NCBI RefSeq assembly: GCF_025997995.1
Contig: NZ_AP026683.1
Location: 2,790,501 to 2,854,500, forward strand
Direction: 5' to 3'
DNA from: Sediminibacterium sp. TEGAF015
GTDB lineage: Bacteria; Bacteroidota; Bacteroidia; Chitinophagales; Chitinophagaceae
DNA: 64,000 nucleotides
Positions within the stretch are counted from its first letter, which is position 1. Each line of letters starts with the position of its first letter. The position numbers were made by a program, and so were the translations under genes. Below the pieces are notes generated by a model. That model saw only the letters and a program-made list of their open reading frames with translations. It searched no databases and was not told the origin of the DNA. This document shows positions 53,614 to 61,492 of this stretch, piece after piece.

Positions 53614-55146
53614 ATGAAAGCAATGAAACACAATAAAATATTTATAACAGCTTCGCTACTCATCGTTCTGGTAGCAGCAGCTTGTACCAAAAAATTAGAC
53701 GAAGTAGTACCGCAAAGCAGTATTAGCAAAGACCAGGCACTGAAAGATCCCAATGCTGCCAGAACCCTTTATTACGGTACTTATGGATTGTTCCGCTCTT
53801 ATGCCAGTACCTTTCAGCAGTTAGGTGAAATGCGTGGTGATACTTGGGTGGATGGATTGTTCACAGAGAGTGTTGACGGTGGTTTGCAAAACTTATATCG
53901 CCACAACATCAGTAGCTTAAATGTACCTTTCAATAACTGGGGAGGTTTGTATAACCTATTGTATAATTTTAATAATGTCATTAAAATTATTCCTCAAACA
54001 CCTTTGCCCGAAGCAGAGAAAACGCGAATCTTGGCAGAAGTGCATGGTTTAAGAGCCTATGTATATTATACCATGCTCAGAACCTGGGGTGCTGTGCCAT
54101 TGAATACAGAACCAGTTGCAACCTTAACCAATACAGCAGAAACTTATAAGCCCAGAACAGGTGCGGATTCTATCATGTTACAAGTGAAAGCGGATATTGC
54201 TAAATCATTGGATCTGTTTGGCACTGCAACACCTGTATCAACTGATAAGCGTGTGGTGTGGAGTAAATTAGCTACACTGGTATTAAAAGGAGATGTTTTC
54301 ATTTGGTCTGGAACCCATATGGGTGGCGGCGCTGCAGATTTTACAACTGCTAAAGCAGCATTGTTAGAAGTTAGAAATTTACAGGGTGCTAACTTGAATT
54401 TGCAAGCCAATTACCGCGACATTTTTGATCCCACCAAAAAAGTGAACAATGCAGAAATGATTTTTGCGATCAACTATGAATTGCAGCAAGCTCAATTAAC
54501 TTTCTTTGGTAACTATTCTGTTAACTCCATTCAAGCAAATACACTGTCCTTTTCACAGGCTGCTACACCAACGGTTTCTTCTGTTTACCCATATGTAAAT
54601 GGAGCGAACAGAGTAGGTATGAATCAGGCAATGATTACCCGTTTAACTTCTGGCTTGGCAGATCAAAGAATCAGCAATTCCTTCCGTGTTATGTATTCTA
54701 ATGCAGCTCCTTTTGCTATTAGAGGAGTAATGTTGACTAAGTATTTGGGAACCGTTGCTGGAACTTCTCAAATTTACAATAACGATTATCCCATCTATCG
54801 CTATGCAGATGTGTTGTTGTTGTTAGCAGAAGCCAAAACCAAATTAGGGGAAGATCCTTCTGCAGAAATTAACGCGATTCGTTTAAGAGCTTATGGTAGT
54901 GGTTACACACCATTTGTGAGTGGAAGCCAAACTGCCAATATGAATGCCATTTTGGAAGAAGATCTTAGAGAATTCATAGGGGAAGGAAAGCGTTGGTTTA
55001 GTCTGCGCAGAGCAGGTGATGCATATACGTATGCCAATATAAATCCTGCTTATTTAAGTCCTAGCAGTACAGCTAAGTTCTTATTACCACTTTCTTTGAC
55101 GATGCTAAATGCCGATCCTTTGTTAACACAAACAGCCGGCTACTAA
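53614..55146 (+). CDS. SusD/RagB-type surface glycan-binding lipoprotein (NanU-like)
   Basis: The protein of about 510 residues has a lipoprotein signal ending VAAAC, a SusD helical fold of four TPR-like units and the closing IGEGKRWFSLRRAGDAY block typical of the family. It caps the SusC barrel and binds substrate. Starts at 53593 (overlapping susC), 53614 and 53623 are possible; the later ones give a normal short signal n-region. Sialic acid as ligand is inferred from context. Confidence 0.92.
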   Translation: MKAMKHNKIFITASLLIVLVAAACTKKLDEVVPQSSISKDQALKDPNAARTLYYGTYGLFRSYASTFQQLGEMRGDTWVDGLFTESVDGGLQNLYRHNISSLNVPFNNWGGLYNLLYNFNNVIKIIPQTPLPEAEKTRILAEVHGLRAYVYYTMLRTWGAVPLNTEPVATLTNTAETYKPRTGADSIMLQVKADIAKSLDLFGTATPVSTDKRVVWSKLATLVLKGDVFIWSGTHMGGGAADFTTAKAALLEVRNLQGANLNLQANYRDIFDPTKKVNNAEMIFAINYELQQAQLTFFGNYSVNSIQANTLSFSQAATPTVSSVYPYVNGANRVGMNQAMITRLTSGLADQRISNSFRVMYSNAAPFAIRGVMLTKYLGTVAGTSQIYNNDYPIYRYADVLLLLAEAKTKLGEDPSAEINAIRLRAYGSGYTPFVSGSQTANMNAILEEDLREFIGEGKRWFSLRRAGDAYTYANINPAYLSPSSTAKFLLPLSLTMLNADPLLTQTAGY

Positions 55147-55188
55147 AAAATACTTTATTAAGCAAGCATAAATGGTAGTTTTGAAAAC

Positions 55189-55210
55189 CAGGGGGTAGCA
55201 ATACCCCCTG
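55189..55210 (+). promoter_or_regulatory. Stem-loop between susD and the lyase gene
   Basis: CAGGGGGTA and TACCCCCTG pair perfectly (9 bp) around GCAA. A weak T-rich stretch follows. It could reduce transcription into the catabolic genes relative to the transporter genes, or protect the susCD message. Confidence 0.6.
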
Positions 55211-55233
55211 CATTTATCTTTTAAATTTTTGTT

Positions 55234-56172
55234 ATGGAATTTACCCATTTGCAAGGATTAATTGCCGCTCCTTTTACCCCAATGCATGCCGATGGCAGCA
55301 TTCATCTTGAATTGATTCCCGATTATTATGCTTTACTAAAAGCCAATGGGGTTACCGGTGCTTTTATCTGCGGCTCAACTGGCGAAGGGGTTTCGCTTAC
55401 ATTACAGGAAAAGAAAGCAGTTGCAGAAGCCTGGGCAGCTTGCAGTAAAAATGACCCTGCTTTTTCAGTAATGCCTTTGTTAGGAGGAACCTGCATAGCA
55501 GATGCAAAAGAGTTGGCAAAGCATGCCCAAGAAATTGGATTAGACGCAGTATCATTTACTGCACCTTCTTATTTTAAACCTGCCAATGTGCAGATGCTGG
55601 CAGCTTGCTGTAAGGAAATTGCAGCAGTAGTTCCAGATATGCCTTTCTATTATTATCATATACCGGTGTTAACTGGCGTAGGCTTTCCTATGTACGATTT
55701 ATTACAAGCAATAGATGGATTGATTCCCAACTTTGCAGGAGTGAAATATACCCATGAAGATTTTATGGATTTTTTATCTTGTTTGCATTTTAAGAATGGG
55801 AAGTACGATATGGTTTGGGGCAGAGATGAAAATATGTTACCCGCATTGGCCATTGGAACCAAAGCTTCTATTGGAAGTACATATAATTATGCAGCCCCCT
55901 TGTATCATCAATTGATGGAGGCATTTGAAGCGGGTGATTTGTTAAAGGCACAGGCATTGCAACAACAGTCCATTGATATGATACGCTTACTCGGAAAGTA
56001 TGGTGGCATTGCAACGGGAAAAGCGTATATGAAATTGATTGGGTTAGACTGCGGTGGATTCAGGCTACCTGTGAAGAATATGGATGCAGTAGCTTTTGAA
56101 CAATTTAAGCAAGAGGTTGCTAACTTGTCTTTTGACAGTTACTGTTCAAAAAAGCCAGCTGTAGCAAGGTAG
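55234..56172 (+). CDS. nanA: N-acetylneuraminate lyase (DHDPS superfamily)
   Basis: The 312-residue TIM-barrel aldolase has the Schiff-base Lys171 (AGVKYTHED), Tyr141 (FYYYHIP) and GSTGE at 48-52. The context and the YYYHIP form favour sialic acid lyase over dihydrodipicolinate synthase. It splits N-acetylneuraminate to ManNAc and pyruvate in the cytosol. It lies in the operon after susD and before the mutarotase gene. Confidence 0.88.
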   Translation: MEFTHLQGLIAAPFTPMHADGSIHLELIPDYYALLKANGVTGAFICGSTGEGVSLTLQEKKAVAEAWAACSKNDPAFSVMPLLGGTCIADAKELAKHAQEIGLDAVSFTAPSYFKPANVQMLAACCKEIAAVVPDMPFYYYHIPVLTGVGFPMYDLLQAIDGLIPNFAGVKYTHEDFMDFLSCLHFKNGKYDMVWGRDENMLPALAIGTKASIGSTYNYAAPLYHQLMEAFEAGDLLKAQALQQQSIDMIRLLGKYGGIATGKAYMKLIGLDCGGFRLPVKNMDAVAFEQFKQEVANLSFDSYCSKKPAVAR

Positions 56173-56207
56173 GCTGTTGCAAAATAGGTGAAAACAAACC
56201 CTGCATT

Positions 56208-57407
56208 ATGCACAATCTTGTATTTCTTTTTATTCTATCATTAATTGCGCAACCCTTGATTGCACAGACCCCTCATACACAAGCAGTAGAAACTTCCATA
56301 GCTGCAACCCTTCCTTCGATGGGTGTTGCAGGTCCTGTAACGGGCTTGCTACAAAATCATTTAATTGTAGCAGGGGGTGCAAATTTCCCTAATGGAATGC
56401 CATGGAAGGGAGGAAGTAAAATATATCATGACAAGATTTTTATTTATCAGCGGATTCACAAAGAAGAAAATCAACAACATATATCCTATCCTATAAAAGA
56501 CGGCCATTCGGAAACGCAATTTCCACTTGAATTAATTGCGCAAGACCAGCAATTGCCAGAACCGATTGCGTATGCTGCCATTTGTAATACAGAGAAGGGA
56601 CTTTTAGTGATTGGAGGAGAAAATGCAAATGGGATTAGTGATAAAACGAGGTTATTACAATGGGAGCCTGCAAATAAAAAAATAGTATACAAATCCTATC
56701 CTGCTTTACCCATTCCTCTTACCAATGCAAGTGCTGTTTGTGTAAACAACCGAATCTATCTAATGGGTGGTGAAACAGCAACAACAACCAGTGATATTAT
56801 TTATGTTCTAGATAACAATCAACTTAGTAAGGGTTGGCAAGTAGTAGGTAAAATGCCGAAACCGCTTTCTCATACGGTGCTAACAAGCATTGCACATGAA
56901 GAAAATGCTGCTTTGTATGTAATGGGGGGGAGAAAAAAACAAGCCAGTGGAATCAGTTTATTTAGTCAATCGCTGTATAGGTATAATATTAAAGAGAATA
57001 CTTGGGAACAATTGGCTGATATGCCCTACGCATTGAGTGCAGGAACAGGTGTTTGGTGGAATCAAGACCAACTCATTTTATTTGGCGGCGATAAGGGCGT
57101 TGTATTTAATCAAGTAGAAAAATATTTAGTTGCCATTGCCAACGAAACGGATTCAATAAAAAAACAAGCACTGATTCAACAAAAAAACAATTTGCAGGAA
57201 AGCCATCCAGGCTTCAGTAGAGAGATTCTAATGTACGCTGCCAATACCAATCAGTGGACAGCAATCGGTAAGCTTACACAGGATACACCGGTAACCACTT
57301 CTGCTTTTATTTGGAAATCCGCTGTCTATATCCCTAGTGGAGAAATTAAAGCAGGCGTAAGATCACCATATATATTACAAATCAATTTCCATCCCCCGCA
57401 TCCATGA
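56208..57407 (+). CDS. nanM: Kelch-repeat sialic acid mutarotase (NanM-like)
   Basis: The 399-residue protein has a signal peptide ending LIAQ and a six-blade kelch propeller (LIVAGGANFPNGMPW, LLVIGGENANG, IYLMGGE, ALYVMGGR, LILFGGDKG, AVYIPSGEI). NanM speeds conversion of alpha-sialic acid, released by sialidases, to the beta form in the periplasm. Its TGA overlaps the ATG of the transporter gene, so translation is coupled. Confidence 0.87.
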   Translation: MHNLVFLFILSLIAQPLIAQTPHTQAVETSIAATLPSMGVAGPVTGLLQNHLIVAGGANFPNGMPWKGGSKIYHDKIFIYQRIHKEENQQHISYPIKDGHSETQFPLELIAQDQQLPEPIAYAAICNTEKGLLVIGGENANGISDKTRLLQWEPANKKIVYKSYPALPIPLTNASAVCVNNRIYLMGGETATTTSDIIYVLDNNQLSKGWQVVGKMPKPLSHTVLTSIAHEENAALYVMGGRKKQASGISLFSQSLYRYNIKENTWEQLADMPYALSAGTGVWWNQDQLILFGGDKGVVFNQVEKYLVAIANETDSIKKQALIQQKNNLQESHPGFSREILMYAANTNQWTAIGKLTQDTPVTTSAFIWKSAVYIPSGEIKAGVRSPYILQINFHPPHP

Positions 57408-58675
57408 TAGCTTCTAAAAAATATCCTTGGGTGGTAGTAGCGTTACTATGGGTAGTAGCGCTACTCAATTATATGGACAGGCAGATGCTGAGTACCATGA
57501 AACCCGCTATGCAGGCCGATATTGAGGCTCTGAATAGCGCCACTCATTTCGGAAATCTCATGGCAGTTTTTTTGTGGATCTATGGATGCATGAGTCCTGT
57601 TTCTGGTATCATAGCCGATAGGGTCAATCGAAAAAAAATTATTGTCGGAAGTTTATTTGTGTGGAGTGCCATCACATTTACGATGGGATATGCTACCACC
57701 TTTGATCAATTGTATTGGTTAAGAGCAGGCATGGGTATTAGTGAAGCTTTGTATATACCAGCTGCTCTTTCCTTAATAGCCGATTACCACGATAACAAAA
57801 CGCGTTCCTTGGCTATTGGTATTCATATGACGGGTTTGTATATGGGACAAGCGTTGGGTGGATTTGGCGCAACAATTGCCGCAAGCTATTCCTGGCAATC
57901 GGCATTTACCAGTTTTGGGTTGATTGGAATCGTCTATTCTGTGGTATTGATTTTATTTTTGCGAGAGAAGCCTACAGTTGGCAGTACGGACCTAGCGGCA
58001 GCGGTTGCCTCAACAGTAACGCATCCTAGCCCATCCTCAAAAATTAAATTCTCTGCACTTGCATCTGTCTTCAAAAGTTTAACAGTCTTACTTTCCAATA
58101 TTTCTTTCTGGGTCATCTTATTTTATTTTGCCGTTCCTAGTTTGCCGGGTTGGGGTGTGAAGAATTGGTTGCCCACTTTGTTTTCACAAAACTTACATAT
58201 TGAAATGTCATTGGCTGGGCCACTATCTACCATTACGATTGCGGCTTCTTCCTTTTTGGGTGTTATACTCGGTGGTATACTTTCAGATAAATGGGTGCAA
58301 AAAAATATCCGTGGTCGTATCTATACCAGTGCTATTGGGTTATCATTAACTATTCCTGCATTATTATTAATTGGTTTTGGCGATAGTATGTTTCATATGG
58401 TAGGAGCCGTTTTCTTTTTTGGCTTTGGCTATGGAATGTTTGATGCGAACAATATGCCGATTCTCTGTCAGTTTGTAGAAGCAAAGTACAGAGCTACTGC
58501 TTATGGACTCATGAATATGACAGGCGTATTTGCCGGCGCATTCATTACAAATATGTTAGGTAAGTCAACTGATGCAGGAAGTTTAGGAAAGGATTTTGCA
58601 TTTATGTCTGTAGTAATTGTGTTTGCGTTGGCTTTACAATTGACCGTTTTGCGGCCGAAAAATTCAATCGATTAA
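57404..58675 (+). CDS. nanT: MFS transporter, probable sialic acid permease (NanT-like)
   Basis: The 423-residue protein has about 12 membrane helices and major-facilitator motifs: NYMDRQMLS in helix 1 and GIIADRVNRKK in the loop after helix 2. A central cytoplasmic loop lies at about residues 190-215. Between the mutarotase and sialidase genes it most likely carries sialic acid across the inner membrane. Substrate is inferred from context. Confidence 0.85.
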   Translation: MIASKKYPWVVVALLWVVALLNYMDRQMLSTMKPAMQADIEALNSATHFGNLMAVFLWIYGCMSPVSGIIADRVNRKKIIVGSLFVWSAITFTMGYATTFDQLYWLRAGMGISEALYIPAALSLIADYHDNKTRSLAIGIHMTGLYMGQALGGFGATIAASYSWQSAFTSFGLIGIVYSVVLILFLREKPTVGSTDLAAAVASTVTHPSPSSKIKFSALASVFKSLTVLLSNISFWVILFYFAVPSLPGWGVKNWLPTLFSQNLHIEMSLAGPLSTITIAASSFLGVILGGILSDKWVQKNIRGRIYTSAIGLSLTIPALLLIGFGDSMFHMVGAVFFFGFGYGMFDANNMPILCQFVEAKYRATAYGLMNMTGVFAGAFITNMLGKSTDAGSLGKDFAFMSVVIVFALALQLTVLRPKNSID

Positions 58676-58684
58676 ACTGGCTAT

Positions 58685-60241
58685 ATGAAAAAAATCTCCA
58701 TCATTGGAATGGCTTTAATGTTTTTGTTGCAAGTTGGTTGTTCCAAAAAATCCATTGCAGCACCGGGTGAAGTAAAAGCTATTGCTTATGCACCAGCTAT
58801 TCCCGTATTAAAAGGTTTAGAACAAAATGCGGTATTAAGAGTGGGTATTTTTATTCCAGCAGATCAAACTGCACAAGATTTTCAAAAGATTAGCATGACA
58901 CTAAATGGAGCTGCTATTTCGGATGTAGAAAAATTGCAATTCTATTTAACCGGTGCAGAGCCATTTAATACACAGCAATTATTAACCAGTTTCCAGCCCA
59001 CTACTGCTCAATTTGATGTGCCCCTTAGTTTGAAACTCAATGCGGGTGCTTATTTTGTTTGGGTAAGTGTACAGTTAAAATCAAGCGCATCCATTGATGG
59101 ACTCATAGAAGTTCGCGCAAAAAAATTATGGACTTCGAATGGTAAAGCCATTACTATTGCTGAACCTGCAGGTCCTTATGCAAAACAAAAAGGGAGTGCA
59201 GTTCGCAAAGCCAATGAGGATGGGGTACATACCTACCGTATTCCCGGTATGGTTGCAACGGATAAAGGAACTTTGTTGTCTGTGTACGATATCCGTTACA
59301 AAAACAGCGCGGATTTGCCTGGCAATATAGATGTTGGGTTGAGTAGATCCACCGACAGTGGAAAAACTTGGCAGCCCATGAAAGTGATTATGGATATGGG
59401 AGCGCCGCATGAAAACAACGGCGTGGGTGATCCCGCCATACTTTTTGATCCCATCACTAAAAAAATATGGGTAGCCGCATTGTGGAGTAAGGGCAATCGT
59501 TCCATTGCAGGATCATTACCTGGTATATCCCCCGATACCACTGGACAATTTGTTTTAGTAAGCAGTGACGACGATGGACTAACTTGGTCTACACCTTACA
59601 CGATTACCCCTCAAATTAAAAATCCCAAATGGCATTTGTTTTTCAATGGTCCAGGATCGGGTATTGCAATGAAAGATGGGAAGTTGGTTTTTGCCGCACA
59701 GTATTGGGACGACGTAAAGAAGCCTTATTCCACTATTATTTATAGCAATGATCATGGCGCTAGTTGGGTAGGAAATTTGAACGGACCTAAATCCAATACA
59801 ACTGAAAGTCAGGTGGTAGAAACTACTCCTGGTACTTTAATGCTGAATATGCGTGATAATCGGGGTTCATTCAGAAGTGTTGCCACTACTAGTAATATGG
59901 GCGCAACTTGGACAGAACATGCTACTTCTTACAATGCATTGCAAGATCCCGTTTGCATGGGTAGTATTATCAAAGCACAAGTGAAAGTGAAAGGGGTGAT
60001 GAAAGAAGTATTGTTCTTCAGCAATCCCAATACTACCAATGGTCGTTACGATATTACCATTAAAGCGAGTTTAGATTTAGGACAAACTTGGTTGCCTGCC
60101 AATCAGTTGTTGATAGATGAAAGAAACTGTTATGGATATTCTTCTTTAACACAAATAGATGCAGAAACAATTGGTATTCTCTACGAAGGAACACGGGACT
60201 TGTATTTTGTAAAAGTTCCTGTGGCGTCTATTATCAAGTAG
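58685..60241 (+). CDS. nanH: Exo-alpha-sialidase (GH33) lipoprotein
   Basis: The 518-residue protein has a lipoprotein signal (lipobox LQVGC, Cys19), an N-terminal beta-sandwich (about 25-150), and a six-blade sialidase domain. The arginine motif YRIP is at 184-187, and Asp-box repeats (STDSGKTWQ, SDDDGLTWS, SNDHGASW, SLDLGQTW) are visible. EGTRD near the end carries the acidic pair. It cleaves terminal sialic acids at the cell surface or in the periplasm. Confidence 0.93.
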   Translation: MKKISIIGMALMFLLQVGCSKKSIAAPGEVKAIAYAPAIPVLKGLEQNAVLRVGIFIPADQTAQDFQKISMTLNGAAISDVEKLQFYLTGAEPFNTQQLLTSFQPTTAQFDVPLSLKLNAGAYFVWVSVQLKSSASIDGLIEVRAKKLWTSNGKAITIAEPAGPYAKQKGSAVRKANEDGVHTYRIPGMVATDKGTLLSVYDIRYKNSADLPGNIDVGLSRSTDSGKTWQPMKVIMDMGAPHENNGVGDPAILFDPITKKIWVAALWSKGNRSIAGSLPGISPDTTGQFVLVSSDDDGLTWSTPYTITPQIKNPKWHLFFNGPGSGIAMKDGKLVFAAQYWDDVKKPYSTIIYSNDHGASWVGNLNGPKSNTTESQVVETTPGTLMLNMRDNRGSFRSVATTSNMGATWTEHATSYNALQDPVCMGSIIKAQVKVKGVMKEVLFFSNPNTTNGRYDITIKASLDLGQTWLPANQLLIDERNCYGYSSLTQIDAETIGILYEGTRDLYFVKVPVASIIK

Positions 60242-60310
60242 GGAAAATCGTAGGGTAATAAAAATTGAAGTTATACTTTATTAAAAACATTCCAAATCAC
60301 TTAATTATAT

Positions 60311-61492
60311 ATGTCGTATTCTATCAAAGAGCTAACAGAACTCGCTTCCTTTTATAAAAACCAATTACTGAATAGCACAATTCCTTTTTGGTTTCCCAAA
60401 TCTTTTGATGAGGAATATGGTGGATACCTTTTGATGAGGGATGCAGACGGTTCTTTAATAGACGATGATAAGGCAGTTTGGATTCAGGGGCGCGCTACCT
60501 GGATGCTCTCAACCTTATACAATACAGTAGAACAAAGGCCAGAGTGGTTGGCAGGTGCTAAGCTAGGCTATGATTTTTTAAACAACTATTGTTTTGACAG
60601 CGATGGACAAATGTTCTTTCATGTGACCCGTGATGGAAAGCCCATTCGCAAAAGAAGATATTTTTTTTCTGAAACTTTCTATGTGATTGCAGCTGCCGCT
60701 TATGCCAAAGCTTCTGGCGATGAACAAGCTGCTTTTAATGCCAGAAGGGTGTTCGACAAATGTATCCAGTATGCCACTACGCCCGGACTGTTGCCTGCAA
60801 AATTTACAGGAACCAGACCTAGCAAAGGAATTGGGGTACCCATGATCATGATGAATACAGCGCAACAGTTACGGGAAACCATTGGGCATGCTCCTTGTGA
60901 TGAATGGATCAGCCAATGGATCTATGAAATAGAAACTTATTTTGTAAAAGACGATATTCAATGCGTAATGGAACAAGTGGCACCAGACGGTTCAATTATT
61001 GATCATATTGATGGACGCACTTTGAATCCTGGCCATGCTATGGAAGGTGCCTGGTTTATTTTGCATGAAGCCAAGCATAGAAACAATGATCCGCATCTAA
61101 TTAATCTGGGATGCAGAATGTTGGACTATATGTGGGAGCGAGGCTGGGACAAAGAGCAGGGTGGCATCCTTTATTTTAGAGATGTTTATAATAAGCCTGT
61201 ACAAGAGTATTGGCAAGACATGAAATTTTGGTGGCCACATAACGAAGTGATTATTGCTACTTTACTAGCATACCAGATGACGGGCAAAGAAAAATATGCC
61301 CTCTGGCATAAGCAGGTTCAGGATTATGCGTATTCCCATTTTCTGGATATGCAGCATGGTGAGTGGTTTGGCTATCTGCATCGTGATGGAACCATTGCGC
61401 AAACAGCAAAAGGAAATTTATACAAGGGGCCTTTTCATTTACCGAGACAAGAATGGTATTGCATGCAAATACTTAAATCGTATTTGTCGTGA
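60311..61492 (+). CDS. AGE-family N-acylglucosamine 2-epimerase (NanE-like)
   Basis: The 393-residue protein has the (alpha/alpha)6-barrel pattern of renin-binding-protein-type epimerases, with the conserved RKRRYFFSETFYVIAAAAYA segment (in parts), LNPGHAMEGAWF and FWWPHNEVIIA containing the catalytic histidines. It would convert ManNAc to GlcNAc downstream of the lyase, the Bacteroidota version of the nan pathway that replaces NanE/NanK. Its TGA overlaps the GTG start of the next gene. Confidence 0.92.
   Translation: MSYSIKELTELASFYKNQLLNSTIPFWFPKSFDEEYGGYLLMRDADGSLIDDDKAVWIQGRATWMLSTLYNTVEQRPEWLAGAKLGYDFLNNYCFDSDGQMFFHVTRDGKPIRKRRYFFSETFYVIAAAAYAKASGDEQAAFNARRVFDKCIQYATTPGLLPAKFTGTRPSKGIGVPMIMMNTAQQLRETIGHAPCDEWISQWIYEIETYFVKDDIQCVMEQVAPDGSIIDHIDGRTLNPGHAMEGAWFILHEAKHRNNDPHLINLGCRMLDYMWERGWDKEQGGILYFRDVYNKPVQEYWQDMKFWWPHNEVIIATLLAYQMTGKEKYALWHKQVQDYAYSHFLDMQHGEWFGYLHRDGTIAQTAKGNLYKGPFHLPRQEWYCMQILKSYLS

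Noticed and set aside
55234-56172. Dihydrodipicolinate synthase
   Set aside because: Superfamily fits, but YYYHIP and the sialic acid gene context point to N-acetylneuraminate lyase.
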